64,000 bases of DNA from contig NC_133223.1 in assembly GCF_040436345.1 (NCBI RefSeq), forward strand, positions 9,032,847 through 9,096,846, in the 5' to 3' direction. Both the position numbers and the translations under genes were made by a program. A model generated the notes under the pieces. It did not search any database. It was not told the DNA's origin and saw nothing but the letters and a program-made list of their open reading frames with translations. How positions within the stretch are numbered: position 1 is the first letter of the stretch; every line of letters starts with the position of its first letter. Positions 1-12,795 of this stretch are shown here, in pieces. This DNA comes from Pagrus major. Its lineage: Eukaryota > Chordata > Actinopteri > Spariformes > Sparidae.

Positions 1-1648
1 GAATTAACTCAAAGAATAGACAGTATGCAAAGTTTTTCCACAATAAAACTTTTCAGTCATCTGTTTCTAAAGATCAGATGGGAAAAAAATCTTGCTGATT
101 TTCTAAAGTTTTGTGTGGGAAATGTTTTTGTGAAGCTGTAAAGAGTTCAACCACCATTTTAAGTGTAAGTTTCATGAAACAAGTCTTGCACTTGTTTATC
201 ATGTCCCTGCCCATCTGCTGACAGATTTTAAAACCACTTCTATCCAAACATAGCTGAAACTTAAACAAGTCGTCTTTTCATGTCGGCTAGAGAACTGTAG
301 GACATTTGTATGAAATTATTATTAACGATCTTCTTCATCGATTTGTTTGGTTTGTTTGGAAGAGAGGAAGAATACGGAGCATTAAACTAGTGGGTCAGGT
401 TATCTATCTTGTGATTATCCAGTCAGCAACACGTGAGAGCTTGCTCAGCTTTCCTTGATGATGGTCAGATGGTCTGCAGTCAATTGCAAGGTTGGGCTGA
501 TTCTCAATAGATTCTTTAAGACCATTGTGTCCCAGCGTTTTCAGTGCTTCATTGTCCTGCATGTGTGCTGCTGCCGGAGACACACAATCCAGGCAGAACA
601 CAGAGATAGAGCCGCTCCAACAGACAGATTAACAGTAAAGAAAGAGAGGCAATGTTCTTCAGTTCCAGTGGCAATTGGTGTTGCTTTAAAAATCACGAAA
701 AAGATGTAAAACAGATTAAGATGTGATTACAGAGAAATCGCACTGAAAAAATAAAAATAAAACAAGACCAAAAAAAAAATTAAGTAAAACATTAAGATTA
801 CAAAACAGTTTCAGAAATGAATGAAACCAAAAATACTTCTAACTCGGGGCGAGTGAGTACTCGATTAAAACAAACATCCAGTGCAGATAATGTGTTTTTT
901 CACGTACATGAGAGCAAAATGTGTCAATATCGGTTCTCATGATGAATGAAAGTCCTCACTGGGCAGCTGACTGAGGTTCATTCAAATGTATAGAAACCTT
1001 GTTCTGTAAAATCTTCTCTTACTCTTGTGATCAAAAACTGTGATCTCAGCTCAATTCTGAGGCTGTTCTTAAACATTTTTCCAATAAATAATAAAGAAAA
1101 AAACTTCTGATCAACCCGTATCAGTGTGAGCACCACCCACTTCAAACCCTGACCCTCAAATATATAAATCATTTAAAATATTATATCATTTAATTATTAA
1201 TATGATTAAATATTATTAGATATTTATATTAATTATTATACAATCACATTATTCACACAGTTTTGTTTGTGGATGAACGCAGAACATGACCAGTAATTCA
1301 TGGCGACAGCTAGGTGAGAAAGTTGCCTTCCAGGTCATCAGCCAGTTTGTGAAGTACTTTGTTAAAAGACATATTGACGTTATGAATGCACTGTATCACA
1401 CAGCTAGCATGCTACTAAAGTTAGCTTGCTAAATATGGACTCAAACTTTTCACTTCAAAAAATTGTATAAATAGAGCTGTATTACATTCATCAATCTGTT
1501 AGCTGATTGGTTTATGATAACTTCCTATGGACTTCAAGCTGACTAGACAGATGTGACCTCCAATAACAGTGTTATGCTTCATCCATACTTTTCACAAAAA
1601 AACAACATACAGTGTTACATGTCATGTAACAAACTGATGTTTATCAAG

Positions 1649-1677
1649 CACACACACACATACACACACACACACAA
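1649..1677. repeat. (CA)n microsatellite, short
   Basis: A short CA dinucleotide run is interrupted once by a T. Confidence 0.85.
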
Positions 1678-1950
1678 GCACTGATACATGTTCACAGCTG
1701 CTGCGATGTGAATGTACATAATGTGCCCGCCATGTTGCTGTTGAAAACAAACAAATGAAAAAGAAATAAAAATCTCTTTCCTGTCTTCACAGACTGGATC
1801 AGCATATTTCTATGTTTGCACTCAGTGCTCCTTCTCTGCCATTAATATCAAATAACAAATGGTTGAGTAACTGAAACTCGTGCACAGTGTCCCCCATCAC
1901 CTGCACGTGGCTCCAAAACCATTCAGTAAAAACACATACGCCTCGGCTGC

Positions 1951-1996
1951 AGACAGACAGACAGACACACACACGCACACGCACACGCACACACAC

Positions 1997-2075
<79 letters not shown>
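1951..2075. repeat. (CA)n microsatellite with (GACA)n edge
   Basis: The block opens with a few AGAC units, passes through CA with scattered CG steps, then becomes a pure CA run of roughly 75 bases. The poly-cysteine/valine and poly-threonine/histidine frames over it are artefacts of the repeat. Alternating purine-pyrimidine DNA like this can adopt Z-form, and its length is expected to be polymorphic. Confidence 0.95.
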
Positions 2076-2076
<1 letters not shown>

Positions 2077-2278
2077 CAGCAGCACCTGTCCTCCAGCAGC
2101 TCCAGCCTGTAACACAGTGTGTGTGGAGTCAGTGGGAGTGAACAGTGAGAGCGGTCAGCAGCGACATGTGAACAACGCTCCTGCTGGCTCTCACACATGC
2201 AGCAGGGAGGGGGGCCAGAAGAGGGGATACCATGGTTGCCATGGCGCCCTTGCCAGTCAGCTTTACCCACCACTCAAT

Positions 2279-2279
2279 G

Positions 2280-2342
<63 letters not shown>
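2279..2342. repeat. (CA)n microsatellite, second block
   Basis: A second nearly pure CA run, opening with a short CGCGCG segment, lies about 200 bp after the first. The GC-richer spacer shows no gene. Confidence 0.95.
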
Positions 2343-2344
<2 letters not shown>

Positions 2345-4180
2345 CCTCTACAAAGGCAAGGTGAAATAAAATACATTTCCTCTCCCAGTTTTCTGTCTTG
2401 ACAACATCCGTTGTTTGAACGGTTTCAACAGTTTGAACAGTGACACTTAAATGCTCCAGTCTGCACTGATGATGTTCTCCATCTTACTTGGGCTCAAGTA
2501 GGGCTCTCAGTAATCTTAACAGACCCGACGCCTGATGCCGGACCAGCTCTCAGCTATTTGTTAACAATAACTTCTAAGTAGAAACCCCGGCTAGCTCACA
2601 TACAGTTAAATGTTTTACTATGATGTTATTCCATAGTGTAAAGACAACTTTTCAATCCTACTTGGATCATTATCAGGTCAAACTGTTAGAAATGAATAAA
2701 CCACACCCATATCTTTACATCAGGCACATACACGCTCTGTGATGGCAGGTGTGGTTAATCATCAAAACTGTCCTGAGTGATAAACTACCAAAAACAATTT
2801 GATAATTATTAAAGTACATGTAGGAAAAAACATCACAAAGCCATATATCAAAACATCAAACATACATCTTACATATAACATCAGATAGTTGTGGGTAGCT
2901 ATATATCTTTAAAGTGCCTGAAAATGACAACAGAAGCAAAGAAGTTGGGCAATTTTAGTGTCAGACGTGTAGTGTCAAGATACCTGCAGTGGTCTGGGGA
3001 TCTGCAGCGATCAGCTACAACATTATAACCACTGACAGGTGACGTGAATAACACCGGTTGTCTTGTTACAATGTTCTTCTGAGAAACCATGTGGCCTTCA
3101 CATGTATTCAAATGAGTGGCAGTTGTATGTGTAATATACAGTATGTACTGTACATGCAGTGCAGTTAGTCAGCCGTGAGGTTTCATTGTGTGTCACTGTA
3201 TTTTACTGGACACATTAATTGTCAGCTTTGCCTCATTGTATTCGCATCCACAGTACATGCCTTACTGTTGATCTGGATGCAAGTCCTGGTTGTGAGCAAC
3301 TGTCTGCAGATGTCTGAGCTTCACGGTGGGACCTCCTTGGATTAGACACTTCGAATGGATGTTTTTCTCTTTAACTGTCATTTATTCTAAAGGAGCACTC
3401 TGTAGTTTTGTGTAAAGAAATGTGCATTTGGGGGCTACTGCCCAGCTCTTCCACCAAAAAGGTTTGTCATCTATGAGACTCTTGTGGGGGTGGTGCAATA
3501 CCTCCTGGTGCTCAGTGGAGGACCATGAGTACACACACACGCACAAAATTCCCAGCCACCACAGTTAAGGGGTTGTGGATATTGATTTATACAAACATAA
3601 GATGTCAAGAGGCTGTTCTTTTAAATTAACATCATATAGGCAGTGACCACTGGGTGGTGCTAGACACCTCACATAACTCTGGCTCCCTTGCTCCAGCCTG
3701 GGGGGATGATGGAAATTTGCATGTCAAATAGAGGCACACAGAGTTGGTTTCAAACATGATACAGCTTGACTTCAACTGTACCTTCTTCATACTAGACAGT
3801 TAAAGTTAAAGCACAGACACTTTACCATTTGCTGCAATACAGAGATACTTTGACAATAAGAGAGTCTTATCATATAATGCAAAAATGCTTACAAATATTC
3901 ACAAAGTCTTTACAACTGAACAAATTAAAGGGGAAGTTTGAGATCAGACAAATGTTCTTACACTTGGTTACAGACGTGCTTTGCCTCGTTCTGGATGGTT
4001 GGGGTCATGGAGGAGCTCATCACAGGATTGTGTTGATTCCTTGAAATCAGAAAAGAACATTGGTGGTGGCGGTGCCCACAGTAATGTTTCACAAGTGTGA
4101 AGGCTCCCAGAGAGCCGCAGTCACTGAGTATGAGGATGTGTAAATGGACCTGCACTATAAAATATCAGACATATACAATA

Positions 4181-4560
4181 GCCCCATTCACACTACCTTT
4201 TCAAGGTGGGAATCTTGTGCTGATATTCTACCTCACTGTCTGTGTGAAAGTTACAGAGGAGGAACAGGGGGACAGCTTCATCCCGCCTCTGATCCCCTAG
4301 CAGAGGTAGTAACAGAGCTGTCACAGAGGCGAGATGACGTCTGTGTGTAAAGGTAAGCCAGCAGTGTGGGACAGAGGGGGAGCAGTTTGACAACTACACA
4401 GAACCTTCAGTGGATATTGCTCATAGAGAAATGTCCCACGCTTCAACCCACAAAGCAAAGTTACAAGACCAAACAACAGCCAGTCAGGCAGCTCCTGCAG
4501 TTGATTGGAGGTAATTATGTGATACGATTTCAAGCAAAAAACTGTAACTCACTTTGTTGC
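4181..4560 (+). repeat. Dispersed repeat, copy 1 (MITE-like)
   Basis: This block is clearly related to 44,102-44,560 in the same orientation. Shared landmarks, in order, are GCCCCATTCACAC, CTGTCTGT, a CCTCTGATC segment, GAGGTAGTAACAGAGC, ACAGAGGCGAG, AAATGTCCCAC.CTTCAACCCA and CTCCTGCAGTTGA. Sharing over about 380 bp at two distant sites, with no coding potential, marks a mobile repeat. The family is not identified; the ends in this copy are blurred. Confidence 0.75.
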
Positions 4561-4986
4561 CTTCCACTAGTGTGTTGTTGTAGTTACTGTCTCACTTATA
4601 TAGAAAAATTAAAATCACCAAATTTAATGAGGAAAAGTTCCACCAAAGATAAACACGTTTATTGTTGCTATAGAAGTTGAAATCAACCACGTGTTTAGTG
4701 TAAAGTTTGCCTGTTCTATAGACACATATACAGTATATGAATCATCACTATTGGTGCAAAGACTGTGTTACTGACACAACTGCAGGCTAGCTGGTAGTCC
4801 TGGCATAGACATGTCCCACTCAAGTGAAAATCCACAGGATGATGCTTGAAACTAAAACTTATAAGGGTCAGATGCATAATTTATGATTAATAAAGTTCAT
4901 AGATACAAATGTTAATAACTGAAATGATACTTTAGTGGATTCATCAGTTACAGAACAGGCAAAGTTTCAACCCTTCCAATCTAATC

Positions 4987-5741
4987 TACGGAAGCCCTAA
5001 AGGGCCATGCAGTCATACATTTTATTTCCTCCATTTTTCCCGTGATAACAAGTTAATTTCATTTGTTTTCTCGAGATCTCGAGTTATTATCTCGAAATAA
5101 CAACTGCCGTTTTCCCGAGATAACGGGATAATTTTCTCGAGATCTCGAAATAACGAAACTTTGTTTTCCTGAGATAACGATATAATTAATTTGAGATCTT
5201 GAGAAAACAAAACGATAGTGTAGTATATTAAATCATTGCAGGAAACATCATTCAGTGTAGCAATGTCAGAGGAGCAGGAGCATATCGATCACCGCGTCAC
5301 ATATCTTTTCAATCAAGGCCTGACACAGGCTGAAATAGCATTATGCCTTGCTATTACAGATAATATACACATTAGTGTGGTAATCTAAAAAGACGGTTAG
5401 CAAGGCTTCAGCTATATTGGCAGCGCAATCTAAGTGAGCCTGGTGTCGTCGTTAACTACATAGCTGACCAGCTACGAGGTCCCGGGCATCTCCATAATCT
5501 CAGGCCTATCATATCACAGTCATTATCTCGAGATCTCGAATTAATTATATCGTTATCTCAGGAAAACAAAGTTTCGTTATCTCGAGATCTTGAGAAAATT
5601 ATCCCCTTATCTCGGGAAAACGGCAGTTGTTATTTCAAGATAATAACTCGAGATCTCGAGAAAACAATGAAATTAACTCGTTATCACGAGAAAACAGAGG
5701 AAATAAAGTGTATGAATGCATGGCCCTTTAGGGCTTCCGTA
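4987..5741. mobile_element. DNA transposon with long TIRs, IS3EU-like, copy 1
   Basis: The element is 755 bp, bounded by the 6-bp direct repeat CTAATC (4,981-4,986 and 5,742-5,747). Both ends read TACGGAAGCCCTAAAGGGCC inward. The inverted repeats run about 220 bp and are built from repeated CTCGAGATCTCGA palindromes mixed with GATAACG-type units. The roughly 290-bp centre carries a broken ORF on the + strand from 5,262. It opens MSEEQEHIDHRV, has a helix-turn-helix-like stretch (GLTQAEIALCL), then a stop, then KRRLARLQLYW and a tract ending GPGHLH. This pattern recalls the N-terminal part of fish transposases with an rve-type DDE integrase core (IS3EU type). No DDE core is present, so the copy is non-autonomous. 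The family name is inference. Confidence 0.8.
5262..5510 (+). pseudogene. Transposase N-terminal remnant in element copy 1
   Basis: Reading from the ATG at 5,262 gives a tract with a helix-turn-helix feel. An in-frame TAA follows soon after ...NIHISV, and the same frame then resumes with KRRLARLQLYW through GPGHLH before running into the right inverted repeat. The catalytic integrase region is missing altogether. It is a decayed, internally deleted coding piece, not an expressed gene. Confidence 0.55.
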
Positions 5742-5747
5742 CTAATC

Positions 5748-8700
5748 CATGTCTTTAATCCCATTAATTTAATGTTAACATGGTCATTTTTCCCCCCTTT
5801 TAATATGAGAGTTGGTATGAATAATTACACTATTAGTCCTTATCATTTCATTAAAGTAACAGCTCTAACACTTTATGCATCATGCAAGCAGCTGAGTGCA
5901 CCACAAGATGGCAGTCTGGAGTCTGAAGACACTGTCTGGATTAGAGACACAGCTGTTAGAGTCCTGTCAGATTCATGTGGTTTGTCAGATGAAACTTGGT
6001 AAAGAACTGAAAAATAATTATTGAGAGATATGAAGAAACCAGCAAAAGCCACTTTCTATTGAAATGATTTGTGTTCTATGCTTTATAATATGAAGTTATC
6101 CCACTCTGTTTACTTTAATTTCCCTGTGTGGGATCAATACATTTGATCTGTAATGTTTACTCAGCTGCAGATAAAATAACTTCTGCCACTTCCACTGAAC
6201 AGTATGGATCAGCAGTGGATAGTATCATCACACTGCCAATAAGCTCCTGCAGACAAATCAATTCTGAGGAGAGATTCACTCACAACCCTGCGGAGCCTGA
6301 TTCTGGGAAAGTGTTGTTACTAATGAGGTTGTAAAGACAGGTTTGATCAGACCTGCCGTGAGTCACTGAATGACTGTGTACATCAGTAGAACTCAAACAT
6401 ACAGTGTACGAGATAGTCTGACGTGTACGCTGCCCAGTGTGCAGGCAGTAAAAGAAGATGAAGCTGCCCCTGAGGTGAAGGGGACCCATGAGCCATGATG
6501 GTGTTGGTGACGATGTAGTTCACTGAGTGCTTTCACACAAAACTAGATGATATTTCACTTTAATTACGACAAACTGAGACTCTTTGGATTGTAAAATTAT
6601 CTTTTAAATTGACAAACATTCATGATTCCTGGCACAATTCAAACAGGATCAATAAATTATTTGTCTCTCGTTATTCACTACCATACAAAACATCTGAAAT
6701 AAGGTCCCATGGGGAGTTAGTATACTGTAATGGTTTACTTTAAAAAAAAAATCAGACACTGTTATTTTGTAGGAGAGGAAACAGCCAGTAGTAGAGGAAC
6801 CTTATCTTCATCTTTGTTGCGGACAGTGAATGGGACCCGGATCAGAGCTACCCATTAAAGCTAATGTAGTTGAGTGTGAACAGGTGGGTGAGTTTTCTGA
6901 TTGACCTTTGCATCACGACAGTGCACGGTGGTGACACACCACAGTTAATGCTCCTACATGTCACCAATCAACACTCCCCATTGATGGATGTCAGAGCCCA
7001 GATTCTCTGTTCCTTCAGGTCTGCTGGACACCACAGTGACAACGCCTCTGACTCACTCAGCTCAATTAGGCTCACAGGTTGAACCCAGAACAGAGTGAAA
7101 GTGTCAACAGTGCTGTCCACTCTGCTTGTTCGTGCACAATTAAGGATGCCCAAGTGTTTTAGTGATGCACTTTCATAAAGGTGGGGGAATTGTAGGTGAC
7201 GGGTTGAAACTCACCAATGAAGTATCCAGTATTTCAATCCTTCACCTCCCATAGCGCAACTTTGTGGTGTCTTTTGTACAATTTGAAATGTTTTCTGAGC
7301 TTGTCAATAGCTAAACACGAACAGATCTGCAGACAGATATCACATTTAATGGTAGAATTTTTTTTACAGATTATCCTCCACTGCTCAGGTTTGCTTTGAC
7401 ATCAATGATAAAAGTGTGTTTACTGAAGCTGTGGGCTAGAGGAAACGTTTAATCAGGCAGGGCCAGTATTGCGTTGGTGTGTTGTTAACGTTTACTGCTT
7501 GTCTAAGCGGGCTCCAAAGATCTGTTTATGGAAAGTGCAAATCACACAGCAGGTTGATGAAGATTTTATGATCACTTGCATCTAACGAGTCTGTCAAACT
7601 GAAAATAAACACCTTCCCTCGTGCCCTGAAACAATGCTGTCCATTTCAGGGACGATGTGCCAGAGGAAAGTATGTGTGGATCCAAATTAGTTCTGTGAAA
7701 ATGGGCAGGATATGGGGAAATGATGACAAGATGCAAATACAGCACACACACTATTTGCACACCTTTTCTTGGTGTATATTCTGCTATTTTGGGTTTCAAA
7801 TGTTCCTTTGCAAACAAATAGTACCAGCAAACAATGTTTTTGGGGGGCGAGATGTTTCCTTTTTTGGAATGAGACAACAGCATTAAGCCATCATGATGTT
7901 GTTTTTAATTTCCTGTTGGTTGACTGTGATGTTTGGATGTTGGACAGACGACATTCAGAGGTAGAAACTGAGACTGTAACATGTTGGTCCATCGCTGTTA
8001 ACTGTAAAGAGCTGACTCTCTGAGGGGCGGTGGTAAGAATGAATAAATAGCATCTGTACTATGTGCAGTAGTAGGACTCATGTAAGAATGATGGATGCAC
8101 TTTTGATGTGTGGAATATGAATCCATATCAGGAAAAGCAAAATATGACTTTGAAATACATCTGAAAACAATTTAACTTCGAAAGTACAATATGTAAGAAT
8201 TCTGCATTCAAATGTCTAAAAGGTCATCTGACGCTACTTCAGTGATAGGGAAGTCTCTTTAAACATGACCTCATCTGTGAACATCTGTGCCTGAATCACA
8301 TCAGAGGTTTTCATCAGCAGTGATGGTTGTTAGTGCAGGAGGAACAGATGATAAACTTCATTGATTATTTAAAACTGCCGACTCACCGACAGGATCGGTT
8401 GGTATTTCATGTTAATTAATGTCCTGTGTTTCTTCTACACATAAAAAGGTCATACACAGTCCAAACAGATTCAAACAGTAAACAGTTTGGTGAAGCCAAA
8501 AGTTTCATTCTGTTTCCTCTGGAGAGTTTATAACTACAGCTTTTAGTTTTGCTGATTAAATGTGCCACAGTATTTGTTACAGTGACATTACTGCATTCAT
8601 GAAAATGTAAAAAAAAAATGAAAGCAGCCTCTCAAATCATAAAATCAGAGTGTATGAACTGTGTGAACCAGCCTGTGTAGACACATCTTACTGTCTGAAT

Positions 8701-11271
8701 AATGTACTCTTTAAATATCAGGAAACAGACTGCGCCTTTGACTTCAGACCAGCTTTTTGTTGCTCTATGGCGCTGTCGCTTTCTGCTGCCTTAAGATATC
8801 AATCCTCCATCAGTGTGCCTGACCACACCTCACTTTAAGACCAGCACACCCAGGGGCGCACAGGTGGGCACAGATACATTTGCTATTTATACAACGTGGG
8901 TGCTGGGCGTGAATAACAACTGCGTCAGTCTGAAACTAACTTTGCACCAAGCTAAAGATAGAGCCCCAGGCGTTTATTCTCCAGAGGGTCTGGCTCTTAC
9001 CCTGAATCTGGTTGAAGCAGCTGAGCAGTGGAAGGCAGAAGTTTAATATTGCACTTTTTTATTTTCTACTGTATTTACTTGAATTATTAATTGCTGTTTA
9101 CAATACTTGCTAGCTACAGTATCCTTGGGGGTGTGGAACCCGTCAATCCTGGAAAAACGGATTGCAATTGAGATTGAGAACATTTCCTGTTTGTTGTCCT
9201 CCTCAATAGTGAAATGAGATATCCGCCCCTGGGCTGGGGCTAGCTGGTTAGCATGCTAACTTTAGTAGACATCTGTGCAAAACAGCACATACACATCTGT
9301 AACAAATCATCAACACTGTTTTTTCTTCACTTTCTGTTCATAATGTCAATTTCCTCTATTAGTACATAGCATCAGACAAACAGAATTTACAGTATAGTTA
9401 AGAACAATCAATTGAAACAAGACCTGAAATAAGGCTGTAGTAGGGACAGAGAGCCCAAGTTTAATGCACTGTAAGAAAATGACACTAGAACTAGAAACTG
9501 TTTATTGTTTAATAATCATAGATTATTCACTGTGCATCAGAACATAGGGTTTTTGTGGAGCATTTCTATGAGCAGGGTTTATGATTAACATGTCTGCTGG
9601 ACATGTCAAATGCTCCAACTTCGAATCAAGCAGGAGTATGATAATTAATACAGAACTAAATCATCATAGCATTTTCACAAACAGTTGGTTTGATTTGATC
9701 AAACCAAATCTTTTTTCAATAATTCTTCAAGAAAAAAAAGTTTGAAAGGATATTCAGTTATACCTTCATTAACTTTGTGTTTCTGATTTTAGTCTTTGTG
9801 TGTTCCAGCCCACATGACATCATACAGTATGGGCACATGGGAAATGATCACAAAATGTCTCATTTTCTGTCATGTTGTTTTGTTCTCTCATCCACCTGCA
9901 GCGTATGAGCTACAGTTCTCTGTGCTCTCTTGTTTAAGCCTTCCCACTGTAGAGCAGGCTGTTGGTGTCGTCTGACTCACACTGATTGAGTCACATTGGT
10001 CACTGTGTGTTAATGGAAAGCATCTGCCCCTCGCAATATGTTCGACCTACTGCTGAACAAGCCGCTCCACTGTGAGAGACTCCACCATGACGGTTATGTG
10101 AGACACAACAGCAAACATGTTGTGCGATCCAACGCACATACACTCACAGTCTCCTGGTAAAGGAGGTTAATTAGTTTTGTTTTAACGAGGTACTGACATA
10201 AATGAAAAACATCTGATGCTTTGTAGCATAAGAGCATGTGTGTGAAGCTCTGTGCCTCCTGACGTGTTTGTTGTTTTCAGCCTTATATCTTTTTTACCCT
10301 GCCCAAGTACAATGACCTTTCTTTTTATCAAAGGGATTGATAGAATTGTGCACCAACTAATGTCTTCTCCTCTATATTAAAAAGTATGAAAAGGAAGAGG
10401 AAAAGGCAAATTTGAAATGGCTACTCCTGAGTGAACTCGGCAGCTGTGCACTTTCTTCAGCGAAGACATTATTTGATCACAAATCACGGTCAACGAAAAG
10501 TGTTGAGCAATGCCCTTTGAATTGTGTGTGCTTTAACGCTCCCTGTGCAGCACTTGAGCCGCATCGACCCTGTGAGATGCGACAGTCTGGGTCATTTTAA
10601 AGGTGAGGTCTGCTGGCTGGTGGACCTGAGTTATGGGGTTAATAAGGGGAAGAGCATTGATGTGCCTCAACCACAAAGTGATGCGGACTCGCTCATTAAT
10701 GCTGGAGCTTGATAAACACTCTGACAAAAGAAGCAATGAAACACTAAAAGGGAACACGGAGAGTGCAGACCTCTACCAGGGCCAGCAGTCTACTCTTCGA
10801 GTTTTTACACAAAGAAAGAAATATCTTCATAACGTTTTGCCGAATGAACAAGTAGGCCCAAATAGTTAAGAATGCGCTTCACAAAGTTCATACAGTTCAA
10901 CAAGTCTCAAAATTGAGCATTTTTTAAAGGAAATCTTGTGACTTTCTCCACTTTCTTCTTTCTCCGAAGAAGTAACTGGCTTTTACAGCGATGTGGTGAC
11001 AAACTGACATATTTTACAAGGAAAGAAACATCTTAATGTATTGTACTAAATGCCAAATTTACGAGAAGACATCAATGAGTTCAAATTTGGTGTAGCCGTT
11101 TCACAAAGTTTAAGTTTCTCCTCATGCAACAACTGTTAAAGTCATGTGATTTGTAAGGGAGTCTGGGATATGGCTGACTTCATTACGTGGTCCAAACCAT
11201 GACTTTCACACACACACACACACACACATGCGTACACGCACACGCATGCACACACGTACGCACACACACGC

Positions 11272-11306
<35 letters not shown>

Positions 11307-12084
11307 AAGTTAATTAGAGAGAGAGGCTTAATGTATGACTTAATGTATGTCATCGTCACTGTCATTCAGAGAGAACATGGTGCGTATTTCCTCTGGAAAA
11401 CATGTTTCTTTTAACATATTTATATGATTAATGTCACAACACTCATTACACTGAGTTACAATTGTGATTAGAATAACGGCTGTTGGTAATGTATTGGTGA
11501 CCCCACAGAGCTCCGATTTTATTGCTTTCATGGGAGCTCAGCTCCCATTGGCTCCCACGTAACTTGAACCCTGTATACAAATATTAAATGTTTAGACAGA
11601 AATAACACCATTCATGGCAGCTTGTTATCAAAAACAGTTGTTACAAGAAACTATGTTAACAAGGAATGTGTTTTTTCACTCGAGTTGAATTTTAGTTTGA
11701 ATTTAAAGTTGATAAAAGCACAACACTTTTGGTGTATGGACGATCTGCTTCCAAAAATGGACTTTAGAGTCTCTGTTGTGATTGTTCTGTTATGTCATGA
11801 ATAGTTTCTGTCAGAATGAGCCACTTCTCTATTTTCTTGGTTACCAGGTTGACAGTGACGACCCCAGTGCCTTTCTGTAAAGTTCAGGGACTTTCAACCA
11901 GGAGCTCTCCAAGCAGCTGCACAAAAAAAATGGAGCGCTCAGAAAACAAAGAGACAAACTTGTCGCTCGGCAGCTGCATGATGCCACATACGTTCTTATT
12001 ATGAGCAACTGAAAGAAGATGTTGCCACTTGTTATATGGACCTGCTATATTGACACAGGCTGTTTGATGTTTGTATTCACCTTT
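5748..12084. other. Intergenic DNA between the two transposon copies
   Basis: No supported gene. Short ORFs here (for example 5,667-6,002, 7,572-7,883 and 10,633-10,869) show no recognisable domain or splice pattern. Dispersed repeat material is likely around 8.83-9.06 kb (CTGGGCGTGAATAACAACTG region) and around 9.1-9.3 kb, where TTAGCATGCTAACTTTAGTAG recurs near 41.1 and 56.9 kb in related form. A piece reading ACAATATGTAAGAAT near 8.19 kb resembles MITE ends seen at 56.7-57.0 kb. The rest is AT-rich unique-looking sequence. Confidence 0.55.
11207..11306. repeat. Compound (CA)n/(CAA)n microsatellite
   Basis: CA units with scattered CG/TG steps pass directly into about twelve CAA triplets ending near 11,306. 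The polyglutamine and polycysteine frames across it come from the repeat and are not genes. Confidence 0.95.
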
Positions 12085-12090
12085 CATAGC

Positions 12091-12795
12091 TACGGAAGCC
12101 CTAAAGGGCCATGCATTCATACATTTTTTCCGTGATAACAAGTTAATTTCATTTGTTTTCTCGAGATCTCGAGTTATTATCTCGAAATAACAACTGCCGT
12201 TTTCTCGAGATCTCGAAATAACGAAACTTTGTTTTCCCGAGATTACAATATAATTAATTCGAGATCTTGAGAAAACAAAACGATAGTGTAGTATATTAAA
12301 TAATTGCAGGAAACATCATTCAGTGTAGCAATGTCAGAGGAGCAGGAGCATATCGATCACCACGTCACATATCTCAATCAAGGCCTGACACAGGCTGAAA
12401 TAGCATTATGCCTTGCTATTACAGATAATATACACATTAGTGTGGTAATCTAAAAAGGCTTCAGCTATATCAGCTGCGCAATCTAAGTGAGCCTGATGTC
12501 GTCATTAACTACATAGCTGACCAGCTACGAGGTCCCGGGCGTCTCCATAATCTCAGGCCTATCATATCACAGTCATTATCTCGAGATCTCGAATTACTTA
12601 TATCGTTATCTCGGGAAAACAAAGTTTCGTTATCTCGAGATCTCAAGAAAATTATCCCGTTATCTCGGGAAAACGGCAGTTGTTATTTCAAGATAATAAC
12701 TCGAGATCTCGAGAAAACAAATTAAATTAACTTGTTATCACGGGAAAACGGAGGAAATAAAATGTATGAATGCATGGCCCTTTAGGGCTTCCGTA
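12091..12795. mobile_element. DNA transposon with long TIRs, IS3EU-like, copy 2
   Basis: This 705-bp element has the same ends and core as copy 1 and is flanked by the perfect 6-bp duplication CATAGC (12,085-12,090 and 12,796-12,801). Compared with copy 1 it lacks a segment of the left inverted repeat (one CCCGAGATAACGG unit and its neighbour) and several bases of the core, including part of the KRRLARL region. The core is otherwise very similar, so the two copies descend from one non-autonomous progenitor rather than decaying independently from a full-length element. The orientation of the cores is the same. Confidence 0.8.
12330..12582 (+). pseudogene. Transposase N-terminal remnant in element copy 2
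   Basis: Same broken coding tract as in copy 1 (starts MSEEQEHIDHHV), with small deletions that shift the frame. No catalytic core is present. Confidence 0.5.

Larger units (their letters stand above)
1..4986. other. Intergenic DNA, left part
   Basis: No open frame here resembles a known protein, and I saw no run of spliceable coding exons on either strand. The stretch holds CA/TG microsatellites near 1.65, 2.0 and 2.3 kb and several short dispersed-repeat fragments. One is a piece with GCTAGCATGCT and CTAAAGTTAGC motifs near 1.40-1.43 kb, related to repeats near 9.2, 41.1 and 56.9 kb. Another begins AAAGGAGCACTCTGTAGTTT near 3.39 kb and resembles a repeat start near 61.56 kb. A larger repeat copy lies at 4,181-4,560. 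Regulatory elements cannot be excluded by eye. Confidence 0.6.

Noticed and set aside
1799..2401. Several ORFs rich in Cys/Val, Thr/His around 1.8-2.4 kb (similarly at 11.2 and 32.8-33.1 kb)
   Set aside because: They are six-frame translations of CA/GT and CAA microsatellites, with no unique protein sequence.
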